A stretch of DNA of 64,000 nt from Rhizobium leguminosarum. Its GTDB lineage: Bacteria; Pseudomonadota; Alphaproteobacteria; Rhizobiales; Rhizobiaceae. The notes under the pieces are model-generated. The model was not told where the DNA came from, did not search any database, and saw only the letters and a program-made list of their open reading frames with translations. Shown in pieces: positions 52,336 to 61,515 of the stretch. The DNA lies in contig NZ_CP016290.1 of the NCBI RefSeq assembly GCF_001679785.1, forward strand, positions 124,001-188,000, given 5' to 3'. Every line of letters starts with the position of its first letter. The stretch's first letter is position 1. The position numbers were made by a program, and so were the translations under genes.

Positions 52336-53218
52336 GTTTCAACTGATCAAGTCGCGCCAGCACGGCGAGCGCGTTGCGGAAGAAAAAGGCTTTACCACGT
52401 TTCCCGTCGATCCCTTCGCGATTGCCGAGTCCGAAGGTATCATGCTCGTGGCCAAGCCGCCGGAAATCAAAGGCGTCAGCGGCGGCATCATCTTCGATGA
52501 AGAAGTGCCCTCCATCTTTTACGCCACAGACATCGAGAACGAGGGCTTCCAGCGATTTACCGTCGCTCATGAGCTCGGCCACTATTTTCTCGAAGGGCAT
52601 CCTGAAGAGATTCTGAAGTCTAGCAAGATGCATATCTCAAGAGCTGGCTTTCGCCAGGGCCATAGCTCGATCGAACTCGAGGCGGACCATTTTGCCTCTG
52701 GTCTCTTGATGCCAACCCTTCTGGTGAAGAAAGAGCTGACACAGGGCTTCATTGGACTTGCCGGTATTGAACAGCTAGCCAATCGATCGCAATGCTCCCT
52801 GACCGCCGCGGCGATCCGCGCCGCCGAGTGCAGCCCCTATCCGATGGCTATCGTCGTAAGTCAAGGAGCGGATATTTGTTATTGCTTCATGTCCGAAGGC
52901 TTCAAAGAGCTCGGCAAAACACTTACGTTCCTCCGCAAGGGCTCGCCCTTACCTCTCAGCGCAACGCGGGACTTCAACAGCGATCCGGACAACGTCCGTT
53001 ACGGCAAGCGGCAAATCATCGAGACTACACTTGCCGACTGGTTTGATGGCTCCGGGCAGATTCACCTCGACGAGGAGATTGTCGGACTTGGTTCATTCGG
53101 TCACACGCTGACCGTGTTTTCAAGCGATGCCTTGGCCGAAGATCCTGATCCCGAGGACGCGGATGAAGAGGCTAATCTGATCGAGAGTTACACCGCGAAA
53201 TTCGCTTATGGTCGCTAG
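52328..53218 (+). CDS. ImmA/IrrE-family metallopeptidase
   Basis: The 296-residue protein has the zinc site HELGH (His81, Glu82, His85) with the distal acidic helix IELEADHFAS. XRE plus ImmA pairs act as switches in which the peptidase cleaves the repressor after a signal, as in ICEBs1 and in DdrO/IrrE. The overlap with the repressor gene supports that. It would release the operators and induce the Ubl operon. The C-terminal half (CYCFMSEGFKELGKTLTFLR) may be the sensor. The function is inferred from the family. Confidence 0.85.
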   Translation: MAKFQLIKSRQHGERVAEEKGFTTFPVDPFAIAESEGIMLVAKPPEIKGVSGGIIFDEEVPSIFYATDIENEGFQRFTVAHELGHYFLEGHPEEILKSSKMHISRAGFRQGHSSIELEADHFASGLLMPTLLVKKELTQGFIGLAGIEQLANRSQCSLTAAAIRAAECSPYPMAIVVSQGADICYCFMSEGFKELGKTLTFLRKGSPLPLSATRDFNSDPDNVRYGKRQIIETTLADWFDGSGQIHLDEEIVGLGSFGHTLTVFSSDALAEDPDPEDADEEANLIESYTAKFAYGR

Positions 53219-53685
53219 CGTTAGTAGGTCACGGGCCACGACGTAATCGAACTGTGCAATGCCAACAAACATCGACTTGTCGTCCCTACCCGATCTGCGA
53301 CGTTGCCGACATCTGCTGACCGACTGCTTTTGGGAGTTTGGGGGGAGCCCCGGCAACGACCGACATGAAGACCCGAAGCCGCCGTTGAGCGCTGACCGCA
53401 TTTTCGCAAGGAGCCCTGTGCCGGACCGGCTTCTTCGCCTTGATGTGAATCGAACCGAGATCCAGTGGTGTCAGTTCTTAAAATACTGAAATATACAAAC
53501 TTTTCGCTTCACGGTGCCCGCCGGTTTACCGATTTCCTTCTTCCAACAACCAGGGCCGCTTAGGTGGCGCTTGAGAGGAAGCGGCGGCAGCGGAGCCAAC
53601 TCGAGGTTGGCCGCTCCATATATTTTTTTAGCAAGCGAGACGCAACCGATGATGAATACAACCACCGAATCAGCGATAGTAGTAG
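53219..53685. other. no convincing gene
   Basis: A 76-codon frame at 53259-53489 starts without a ribosome binding site and has no known domain. The rest is spacer before the Gabija pair, with an AT-rich stretch near 53620-53700 likely to hold its promoter. Confidence 0.35.
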
Positions 53686-53715
53686 TTGTATATTATTTTG
53701 AGCCGTAGGTGCCGA

Positions 53716-55386
53716 ATGCATTTGAGCCGTATTGTTATCAAGGGATACAGATCCCTTTCCTCCGTCGACGTCAGTATAAAGGACAAAGCGACCTGCATCA
53801 TCGGTGAAAACAATACGGGTAAGTCTTGCTTCATCCAGGCGCTTCGCCTCTGTCTCGACGTCGACTTTTCATCTGCATTCCGCGCGTTGCAGAAAGACGA
53901 TGTCCATAGCGGCATCGATCAAAGCCGGCCTTTTCAAGTTTTGGTGGGCGTGGAGTTCACGGGCTATGAGGCGAGCGATAACGAGGTCGCGATGCTTCAT
54001 GGGACCCAGCTTGGAGACGGTCGAGCCCGAATATTCTATAGGTTTCGTCCCAAAAATCTCGTCCGCGGTGAGCTGGCATCCGGCGGTCGAACCGCTGACA
54101 GTCTCACGCTGGAAGATTTCGGATGGGAGCTTTATGGCGGCGGCGATCCCAACATCGACCTTGCCGACTTCGAATGGGACACTGATAATGACGAAATTGG
54201 AGCGCGCTCTGTCGGCTTGCAATATCTTCAGGCCTACAGGGTGGTGTTCCTCCATGCGCTCCGCGATGTCGAAGGTGATCTCGCCGATATGCGGCGGTCG
54301 CCGCTCATTCGCCTGATCGAGGCGACCAAAATCGGAGCAGGTGAGCAGGCGGCATTGATCGCCGCCGTAAAGGCCGCAAACGACGCGATCGAAAAGTCAC
54401 CGGCGATCGAATCCGTTGCGGATGCCATTGATAGAGCGTTAAAGGACGTGACGGGCGACGCCTTTGCGCTCGATGTCGACATCGGGCTGAGTTCGCCCAC
54501 CTTCCAGTCGATCCTGCGAAACATCCGGATTCTCTTGAGCGGTCCATCCCTGAAAGCATTTGAGCCGAGACGCAACGGTCTTGGCATGAACAATCTGCTC
54601 TACATTGCGATCTTGATCGAGCAGTTTCGCAAGCGCGCGGCAGAAGGCAAGGCGGCGGGCGAACTGATCCTGATCGAGGAGCCCGAGGCGCATCTGCATC
54701 CGCAGTTGCAGAGCGTCTTGCTGGATGCATTGCGGGAGTTGCCGTTCCAGTCGATTGTAACCACCCATAGTACGCAGGTGACGGCCAAGGCGCCGTTGTC
54801 ATCGTATGTGACGATGACCAATACGGGCGGCAACGCGCCTTACGTCTCGACCATAGCTTCGAACACCGCCCTGACGCCGCACGACATTGCCGATCTTGAA
54901 CGCTATCTAGACGCAACAAAATCGAACCTGCTTTTCGCCCGCAGAGTAATGCTGGTCGAGGGCGCGGCGGAGGCATTTCTGCTTCCCGGCCTGATCAGAT
55001 CGGCCATGGGCATTGATGTCGAACGAGCCGGAATCTCGATCGTGCCCATACACGGCGTCCATTTCGGAGCCTATGCGCGGCTGTTTTCCGCGATCGGCCT
55101 GCCTAAACGTAGCGCGATCGTGGCTGACGCAGATCAGGAACCGTCGGACGCCAAGCCGACGGACGATGAAGATCAGGATGAAATCGATGTGCCGGAAAAG
55201 GAAGTCCTGACCGCCTTGGAAGGGGATTATGTAAAGGTCTTCCTTGGAGCAACGACATTCGAACGGGAGATCACCCTTCCTGAGAATCTCGCCATGCTGC
55301 AGAAGCGGCAGCGCGCATTGGCGCGCCCCGGATCTCGAAAAAGCTGGAGATGGCCGATCTCTTCAGTTCGGTTGACGAAGGCTTGA
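53716..55386 (+). CDS. gajA: GajA-like OLD-family ATPase/TOPRIM nuclease, frameshifted near the end
   Basis: The protein starts MHLSRIVIKGYRSLSS with Walker A IIGENNTGKSCFIQALRL, has the ABC-type signature region and Walker B ELILIEEPEAHLHPQLQ, and a C-terminal TOPRIM domain with RRVMLVEGAAEAFLLP and IVADADQEP. This is the GajA/OLD layout. From about 55315 the frame goes wrong (ALARPGSRKSW). The true continuation is in another frame (ISKKLEMADLFSSVDEGLKK to NAVDWLLE) and stops at 55517, overlapping gajB by ATGA. About 60 residues are thus lost after the TOPRIM core. Confidence 0.82.
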   Translation: MHLSRIVIKGYRSLSSVDVSIKDKATCIIGENNTGKSCFIQALRLCLDVDFSSAFRALQKDDVHSGIDQSRPFQVLVGVEFTGYEASDNEVAMLHGTQLGDGRARIFYRFRPKNLVRGELASGGRTADSLTLEDFGWELYGGGDPNIDLADFEWDTDNDEIGARSVGLQYLQAYRVVFLHALRDVEGDLADMRRSPLIRLIEATKIGAGEQAALIAAVKAANDAIEKSPAIESVADAIDRALKDVTGDAFALDVDIGLSSPTFQSILRNIRILLSGPSLKAFEPRRNGLGMNNLLYIAILIEQFRKRAAEGKAAGELILIEEPEAHLHPQLQSVLLDALRELPFQSIVTTHSTQVTAKAPLSSYVTMTNTGGNAPYVSTIASNTALTPHDIADLERYLDATKSNLLFARRVMLVEGAAEAFLLPGLIRSAMGIDVERAGISIVPIHGVHFGAYARLFSAIGLPKRSAIVADADQEPSDAKPTDDEDQDEIDVPEKEVLTALEGDYVKVFLGATTFEREITLPENLAMLQKRQRALARPGSRKSWRWPISSVRLTKA

Positions 55387-55513
55387 AGAAGAGCGTTCTC
55401 AACACGGCCAAGCGGTTCGGCAAGGCGCGCTTTGCGCAACTCGCTGCCGAGAACATTCCGGAAAAAGCCGCCATCCCCGATTATATTCGCAACGCCGTGG
55501 ACTGGCTGCTCGA

Positions 55514-56618
55514 ATGAAGCTGACACCGCAACAACAGCTCGCTCTCGATCATCCTGGCAATCTGCTTTTGAAGGCGTGCCCAGGAAGCGGCAAGACGCGG
55601 ACGATTGTCGCGAGGCTCGTCAAGGAGGTGGAGGAGGTCCGGGGGACGCCCTTTGCTGTCGCATGCATCACCTACACCAATGCCGCGGTCAATGAAATTG
55701 ACGCCCGAGTCGCTGCTCATCTCATGCCGGATGACCAGACAAACTACGTCGTCTCGACGATCCATTCGTTCTGTCTCCATCATATCTTGCGGCCATTCGC
55801 GAGTCGGGTCGCAGGTTTTTCCGGCACGATGAAGGTGCTAACCTCGGAGAGGGCGGAGTTCGTCGAAATCGCCGATCTCGCCGCGGAAATGGTCGGGCGA
55901 TATGATCTTCGCTTTGAAGACTATTTGCGTTTTGGTGGAATCGGCCTCGACGCCAGCGGTGCGTATATCGGTTCTGCCCTTGAGGATGACATGATCGCTC
56001 TCGCCGCGCCGCACTTCATGCGGCTGGCAGCCGGCCGCGGTTTTATCGACTTCGCCAGCATCCTCTATCATTCCTATTGCCTGCTCCGGGACGATCGAGA
56101 GGTGTCCCGATCTGTCGCGACGAAGTTTCGTTCGTTTTTGATCGACGAGTTTCAAGATACGACTGAAATCCAGGTCGAGATCCTTCGACTTCTCCATGAG
56201 GAGAAGCGCTCGAAGTTCTTCCTCGTCGGCGATCCCGCTCAGTCGATCTTCGGATTTGCAGGTGCGCGACCTGAACTCATCGACCCCTTCGCTGACGAGA
56301 TCGGCGCCAAGCGGGACCTGTCCCTTTCATGGAATTTTCGATCCAGTCCGGCAGTCGTCGAACATGCTGAGCGCCTTTTTCCTCGCAATCCGGCAATGAC
56401 AAGCGAGGGCAGAGCGAAGGATTGCCCAGAGCCGGTCCACCTTGTTTCGACGGGGAACGTCTTCGATGCTATAATGGACGAGTTCCTGCCGGCAATCGAG
56501 CGCATGAAGTTACCATTGGGCCGGTCAACAATCCTGGCAAAGAGCTGGAATGCGCTCTATCCCATTTCTCGTGCTCTTCGGGACTATGGGATCCGTGTGG
56601 TTGGCCCGGGTGCAAGGC
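55514..56618 (+). pseudogene. gajB: GajB-like UvrD-family helicase, 3' end removed by IS5
   Basis: The helicase begins with the Q/Walker A region NLLLKACPGSGKTRTIVARL and has TYTNAAVNEI, STIHSFCLHHIL, FLIDEFQDTTEIQ (Walker B) and LVGDPAQSIFGFAG. It breaks off at RVVGPGAR, where the IS5 element starts. GajB is about 490 residues and the lost part contains motifs IV-VI, so helicase activity is unlikely. It follows gajA with an ATGA overlap once the gajA frame is corrected. Confidence 0.85.
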
Positions 56619-57740
56619 GCGTTGGTGCACGGATCGTTTAGCGGTCGTGGTGTAGGCGATCGGCAACCTCAATAACCGATCTGTGACCTTGATGCCTTTC
56701 AAACATAACGCCGCCCGCCACCATCGCATCGGCAGGATGAAATTCAAGGTGACGAACTGGCCGGAATATGAGGCGGGGTTACGGCGACGTGGCAGCTTGA
56801 CCCTGTGGCTGACACCGGAGGCGCTTGCCATGTGGCTTGCTCCACGCCGAACGACGCGTGGTGGCCAGCCTCGTTATTCCGATCTAGCCATCGAGACCGC
56901 CTTGACGCTGGGCCTGGTGTTCGGCTTGCGGCTGCGTCAGGTCGAAGGATTATTAGGATCGGTGCTGCCCTTGATGGGCTTGGCGCTCGCTGTCCCCGAT
57001 CATACCACCCTGAGCCGTCGGGCGCGAACAGGGCAATCGCCCAACAAGGCGCATGACCTCCAGGGTCGACCGGACGGGCCAGTGCATATTCTTGTCGACA
57101 GCACTGGACTGCAGGTCTACGGCGCGGGCCAATGGTTGGAGGAGAAGCATGGCGCCAGATCCCGCCGTGGTTGGCGAAAGCTGCATGTGGCACTGGATGC
57201 CGATAGCAGCGAGATCATTGCACATACGATGACCGACCAGGACGCGGGCGACGCATCGCAGGTGGAGCCGTTGCTCAACCAGATCGATGGTCGGATCGGG
57301 CAGTTCACAGCCGACGGCGCCTATGACGGGAAGCCCACCTACGACGCGGTCACCGACCACAGTGCGGCTGCCGTCATCGTCATTCCCCCGCGCGCCAACG
57401 CGACCGAACCAGCCGGCGATCAATCTCCCGGACAAAGGGATCAGCAGATCGCTGCAATCAGCAGAGACGGGCGAATGAAATGGCAGGCCTCCACCGGCTA
57501 CGGCAAGCGCTCGCTGGTCGAGACTGCCATCGGCCGATACAAGTCCATCATCGGGCGGCGTCTGCGGGCTCGGTCGTTTCACGCTCAGCAGACGGAAGTG
57601 GCCATCGGCTGCGCCGCCCTCAATCGTATGCTTGCATGCGCACGCCCTAAATCCATCCGCCGCAATGGACCGACCACATAGATAGCCCCATCACAGATCC
57701 AGATCCGCTCAAGTCCCGATCCATGCACCAACGCCCAACA
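56616..57740 (+). mobile_element. IS5-family element, third type, complete
   Basis: The ends GGCGCGTTGGTGCACGGATCG and, inverted, TTGGGCGTTGGTGCATGGATC are terminal repeats. It inserted into gajB. The transposase is intact. Confidence 0.82.
56683..57681 (+). CDS. IS5-family transposase, intact
   Basis: The 332-residue DDE transposase has ILVDSTGLQVYG (D), FTADGAYDGKPTY (D) and KRSLVETAIGRYKSI (E). A deleted relative lies at 37.5-37.9 kb. It serves as the reference for the frameshift in the other IS5 type. Confidence 0.9.
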   Translation: MTLMPFKHNAARHHRIGRMKFKVTNWPEYEAGLRRRGSLTLWLTPEALAMWLAPRRTTRGGQPRYSDLAIETALTLGLVFGLRLRQVEGLLGSVLPLMGLALAVPDHTTLSRRARTGQSPNKAHDLQGRPDGPVHILVDSTGLQVYGAGQWLEEKHGARSRRGWRKLHVALDADSSEIIAHTMTDQDAGDASQVEPLLNQIDGRIGQFTADGAYDGKPTYDAVTDHSAAAVIVIPPRANATEPAGDQSPGQRDQQIAAISRDGRMKWQASTGYGKRSLVETAIGRYKSIIGRRLRARSFHAQQTEVAIGCAALNRMLACARPKSIRRNGPTT

Positions 57741-57781
57741 ATTGCCGATTTGGTCGACTGGTCAGCCGTGGAACACCAGCA

Positions 57782-58525
57782 ATGAGCATGGCGGGCGACC
57801 TGGATCCATGGCAGGTGAGCAGTGAACTGCGGGTCGATATTTTTCTGAGCCAGCCGAGGGAAGCAAGCGTCAGGCTGTGGAATGCGGCCCGTGACGTTCT
57901 GAACGAGGAGGAGCGCCAGCGTGCCCGACGCTTTGTCTTCGACCGCGACCGCGACATGTACGTCTTCAGCCATGGCCTGCTCAGGCTGTTGCTTGCCCGC
58001 TATATGGTCGCTGATCCGCGTGAACTGACTTTTGCTTCTGCACCCGGGGGACGGCCCGAACTCGTCTCGCCGTCCTCTGCTCCGATCCGCTTCAACCTGT
58101 CTCATACCGATGGATTGGTGGGCTGCATCCTCACGCAAAAAGCCGATTGCGGCCTGGATGTCGAGCAGATCGGCAGGGTCGACTACCAGCATCTGGTGCC
58201 GACTGCGCTTGCTCCAGAGGAGCGTTCGGCGCTGCTGAGGCTGGCGGAAGCGGATCGACCGGATCGCTTTTGTGAGATCTGGACACTGAAGGAAGCTTAT
58301 CTCAAGGGGCGAGGGCTGGGCATATCCTATCCCATCCGTAATATCTCGTTTTCCGGTTTCGACGGTAATCGCCGATGTCGCGTCGTCGGTGACGAACGAG
58401 ATGACGGCAGCACATGGCACTTCTGGAGCAGGACGTTTGCGGGTGCATATTCTGCCGCGGCGGCTGTGCGAACGCAGCGCGACGACGTAAAATTCTCCGC
58501 GACCTTTATCGAAGACCTGCCGTGA
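57782..58525 (+). CDS. Sfp-type 4'-phosphopantetheinyl transferase
   Basis: The 247-residue protein has the family motifs IRFNLSHTDGL, CGLDVEQIGRV (Mg-binding Asp/Glu) and FCEIWTLKEAYLKGRGLG. It loads the phosphopantetheine arm onto carrier domains of peptide or polyketide synthases. NRPS fragments at 23.1 and 36.0 kb are the only possible partners in the window, and both are broken. It appears intact; the start is ATG 57782 (or 57788). Confidence 0.9.
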   Translation: MSMAGDLDPWQVSSELRVDIFLSQPREASVRLWNAARDVLNEEERQRARRFVFDRDRDMYVFSHGLLRLLLARYMVADPRELTFASAPGGRPELVSPSSAPIRFNLSHTDGLVGCILTQKADCGLDVEQIGRVDYQHLVPTALAPEERSALLRLAEADRPDRFCEIWTLKEAYLKGRGLGISYPIRNISFSGFDGNRRCRVVGDERDDGSTWHFWSRTFAGAYSAAAAVRTQRDDVKFSATFIEDLP

Positions 58526-58748
58526 GTGCGGCCGGAAGGCTGGCCTTCGGGCGCGAAGCGACGACCACGGGCTCCGCGCCGGCGCTGGATTGAAGCCGTC
58601 GACTCCGCACGCCACTCGGTTACGATCAGCGTTAGGCCGGCATCAGATCGCGAACCACTGCCGTCGTGCATCATCGGGCCATGACACCAAAAAAGAAGGT
58701 GTTCTGAACATAGAGCATTATTCGGACTTCACGGACACGAGAGCAACC
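58526..58748. other. intergenic, nothing recognised
   Basis: Spacer between the transferase gene and an IS5 fragment. No promoter, hairpin or frame stands out. Confidence 0.3.
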
Positions 58749-58976
58749 GGCGTTGTTGCGTGGATCACCCGTCGACTGATATTGAGCGGTTGTTTTCAGT
58801 CTCAAGTTTTCAGTCTCCTGATCGGGATTTCGAATTCTGCACACGTTCAATGCCGCTCGGCGGGACAAGATTGCCAAGCAGAAATATCAAGTGACGAATT
58901 GGCCGGCATATAATGAAAGCCTGCGTCAACGTGGTGATTTGACCATCTGGGTGAAGGATGAGGCGCTGTCTTTAGT
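58749..58976 (+). mobile_element. IS5-family fragment, 5' end
   Basis: GGCGTTGTTGCGTGGATCAC to GATGAGGCGCTGTCTTTA matches the first 220 bases of the element at 3.6 kb, with the transposase start damaged. Confidence 0.82.
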
Positions 58977-59074
58977 CGGCCCTGAACAACGCTTAAGCGA
59001 TTGAAGCTTTTAGGTATCGAGATGGCGGCGAAGTATCCGATTTTGCAATGCGCGTTGCGGCTGTGGTGATCGCA

Positions 59075-59192
59075 GGGCACCTTAAAGTTAACCGACGGCT
59101 GATGAAGATGTGCGTACATGGGCCATGTCAGAAGTTGCTCGTGATCCGCTTTATCGTCGCCACCGCTTTCCCGCTGAGATCATTGCGCAGCG
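59075..59192 (+). mobile_element. IS6-family fragment, N-terminal end
   Basis: The terminal region AAAGTTAACCGACGGCTGATG is followed by SEVARDPLYRRHRFPAEIIA; the type D element cuts it after the first 25 codons. Confidence 0.72.
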
Positions 59193-59999
59193 GGCGATGT
59201 CACGTTGTTTGATCAAGGTCGGAACAGGGCGCTTGTCTGAGACGTCAGGCGGTTGCGCCGGTCACGGCTTTCCACTGCGCCATTGCGCGGATCCGATGGA
59301 TGTGGATGGCGAGGGCTGAGTTTTTCGGGTGCGGGGGGACGAAGAGATTTCGGAGTGCCGAAAAGATCGATATGAACCGTTGCAAGCCGCCGACCGATCG
59401 AAATCCCTGCATCATCCGCTCCCGTTTTCGAAGCGGCACGTGAGAATTCTCGGCCCGATTGTTCAGGCCCTTGTGCGATCGATGTTCGACGGCGGGCATC
59501 ACCTCCCGTCTTGCAGCACCATATGAGCGCAATTTGTCGGTGACGATCCGCTTCGGCGTCAGGCCTTGCTTCTTCAGCAGCCTGACCAGCAATCGCCTGG
59601 CGGCTTGGGTATCGCGGCGGGCTTGAACGATCTCGTCGAGAACGTAACCGTCCTGGTCAACGGCACGCCAGAGCCAATGTTTGCGGCCGCCGATGGAAAT
59701 CACCACCTCATCCAGAGGCCAGATATCCTTTCGCGAAGGCCTCTTTCTGCACAACTGCTTGGCATAAGCCGTTCCGAATTTGCGACCCCATCTCCGGATC
59801 GTCTCATGGGAGACGACGATACCGCGCTCCAACAGCATCTCCTCGACCATCCTTAGGCTCAAAGGGAACCGAAAATACAGCCAGACCGCACGGGCGATGA
59901 TCTGCGGTGGAAAGCGGTGGTTCTTGTAGCTTACGGTCGGACTGTTCATCCCAACCCGTTATCCCACAATCGTTAAGCCGCAGACAACGTGACATCGTC
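59193..59999 (-). mobile_element. IS6-family type D element, copy 2, complete
   Basis: Same sequence and size as 41452-42258, with intact ends apart from the outermost bases on the right. Confidence 0.86.
59245..59949 (-). CDS. IS6-family transposase, intact
   Basis: A 234-residue protein identical to that at 41504-42208, with all DDE residues. Recent spread is likely. Confidence 0.9.
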   Translation of the reverse strand: MNSPTVSYKNHRFPPQIIARAVWLYFRFPLSLRMVEEMLLERGIVVSHETIRRWGRKFGTAYAKQLCRKRPSRKDIWPLDEVVISIGGRKHWLWRAVDQDGYVLDEIVQARRDTQAARRLLVRLLKKQGLTPKRIVTDKLRSYGAARREVMPAVEHRSHKGLNNRAENSHVPLRKRERMMQGFRSVGGLQRFISIFSALRNLFVPPHPKNSALAIHIHRIRAMAQWKAVTGATA

Positions 60000-60208
60000 C
60001 TCGCGCGTTATTACCATGATCGCGCCTTACACCGCAGGTCAGGCCGCCGCTCGAATGGCGCCGGCCCGATCCTGTTGAACACATCTTCGACGCCGAGGTC
60101 TTCCGCTACTCCTCAGGACCCTCCGGTATCCGCGTGGTCGCCTTTACAACGGGAGGATGGGGCGACGTCTCCCGGAACTGTACGAATGTATTCGCCGCAA
60201 GCCGAGTC
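60000..60208. other. unassigned spacer
   Basis: Between the IS6 copy and the secreted-protein stop; no recognisable frame or hairpin. Confidence 0.3.
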
Positions 60209-60757
60209 TCATTCTGATTGATCCTCATCCTGCGACGTTTTGGGCGGAGCCGGATAGCGCTTGCACTGCCCGATGTAGAAATTGGCGGTTTCCGCGTTGA
60301 GTCTGTTCTTGAGGAAGGCTTCTTGGAAACTGACCTCGCACTTTGAAATAATTTCGGGCAGGGCATTCAACCTGTCCAGGTAATCGCCCTCTTTTTCGTC
60401 GACGATTTTGACGTTGCATACCTTTTTCGGCTGGCCGGGGGCGAGCTTAAGGTTGTCGGGCCATTCGCCATCCAAGACCGAGTTTCCTTCACAGCTCGGC
60501 GTCCTCACCGTAATGTGCAATGCCGTGTCAGCGTTGAAAGTCAGGTGTATGTCGGGATTGTCGGATAGCTCGCAGACCCATAGTCTGTTCGTGCTCAGAT
60601 GTCTGCACAACCCGGTCAGTGCGGCGTTTCCGTAAAGTGTGAGGGCTTGGCGCGTTGCAACGTTTGCCAGGGTTTCGCTGGCATAGCTGCAAGAGAAAGC
60701 GGAGAACAGCAAAACCAAATCGCTGATCTTTTTCATGCGCGACAAAGAAAACTTCAT
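60209..60757 (-). CDS. secreted cysteine-containing protein behind a NifA/sigma-54 promoter
   Basis: The 182-residue protein starts at ATG 60757 with GAGAGGA before it and has a signal peptide (KKISDLVLLFSAFSCSYA, cleavage near ASE). The mature part has six Cys in LCRHL, WVCEL, PSCEG, KVCNV, SKCEV and GQCKR, enough for three disulfides, so it is a periplasmic or exported protein. I know no family for it. Its control region is a copy of the nifH-type promoter at 22.1 kb, so it should be made during nitrogen fixation in nodules. Confidence 0.75.
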   Translation of the reverse strand: MKFSLSRMKKISDLVLLFSAFSCSYASETLANVATRQALTLYGNAALTGLCRHLSTNRLWVCELSDNPDIHLTFNADTALHITVRTPSCEGNSVLDGEWPDNLKLAPGQPKKVCNVKIVDEKEGDYLDRLNALPEIISKCEVSFQEAFLKNRLNAETANFYIGQCKRYPAPPKTSQDEDQSE

Positions 60758-60832
60758 CGGAATGTCCTCTCGTTTTCGCACGACTGCGGAAGCAGTGTGG
60801 ATGCGGCTGCCTTTCCGCCGCCTCTCATTAGC

Positions 60833-60848
60833 TTCAAGAGTGGTGCCA
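60833..60848 (-). promoter_or_regulatory. sigma-54-type promoter of the secreted-protein gene
   Basis: TGGCAC-CACTC-TTGAA fits -24/-12 with exact spacing and one mismatch (GA for GC at -12), the same mismatch as in the nifH relic promoter. It is 76 bases before the ATG. Confidence 0.7.
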
Positions 60849-60963
60849 AGCAGGCCGATTGAGCTGACGAGCTGCTATTTCAGCGATGTGGGCGAAAAAT
60901 ACGGGGTTGAGGAGTAGAACGCCTGTCAGGGACTGTCACGTAACCGACAAAGGTGACGACGAT
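60843..60963 (-). repeat. duplicated nif promoter block, copy 2
   Basis: About 120 bases aligned with 22086-22207: CAGGCCGATTGAGCTGAC, GTGGGCG, AAAATACGGG, and CCGACAAAGGTGACGACGA are shared. Confidence 0.8.
60934..60949 (-). promoter_or_regulatory. NifA upstream activator site
   Basis: An exact TGT-N10-ACA lies 86 bases upstream of the -24 element, the usual distance for NifA binding and DNA looping. Confidence 0.72.
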
Positions 60964-61350
60964 GTCGTAAGTTGATTGTGACCAACAACCCGACCCCACC
61001 GGAAAACACTGGTGGCTGCCGGACATGATCCAACTCTGTCCAAATATCGCTGTCCCGGTTAGATCATGGACGATGATCAAGCGCCACACCGAGTGATCCC
61101 ATCCATCAGGACGAGTATCCGCGGGTGTACTTCTCGCAGCAGAAGCCTACGTTCGCTGTATCGTCGGCAACCGAAAACGTAGGCGCTGGCGACTGAGGGT
61201 TCCCACGTGCCTCCGCCTGCAAACAGTGGTGTGCACCTATGGACAAGCGCCCCTTCGCGGCTGCGATTTCGTCGTCCCTTTTTCTGATTCGGCGATCATA
61301 CGACCTGCTGAGGTCAACCGAAGGGTCTGAGGGCCTGTACCCTCAGGGGT
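60964..61350. other. no recognisable gene
   Basis: Upstream of the NifA site. Frames are short and without domains. It may be relic DNA from several sources. Confidence 0.3.
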
Positions 61351-61515
61351 CTACGAAAAGGGATCCCCCGTCGTCGTCGAGACAACGTGATGACTCTCCT
61401 GAAAAGTGATCGTTTCAGACTGTTTGCAGCAAGGAAAGGTCGTCCTGCCGGGTAAGCGCCGATCGCACGACGTGTCGAGTCGCGGGAGGGCCGGGTTGTC
61501 GGTATCGCTCATCTT
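61351..61515 (-). CDS. small hypothetical protein
   Basis: It encodes 54 residues from an ATG preceded by AGGAGG (MSDTDNPALPRLDTSCDRRL). No domain is recognised. The ribosome binding site is the main support. Confidence 0.4.
   Translation of the reverse strand, partial: KMSDTDNPALPRLDTSCDRRLPGRTTFPCCKQSETITFQESHHVVSTTTGDPFS

Noticed and set aside
53259..53489. 76-residue ORF before gajA
   Set aside because: No ribosome binding site, no known family and biased composition; kept only as a note in the spacer.
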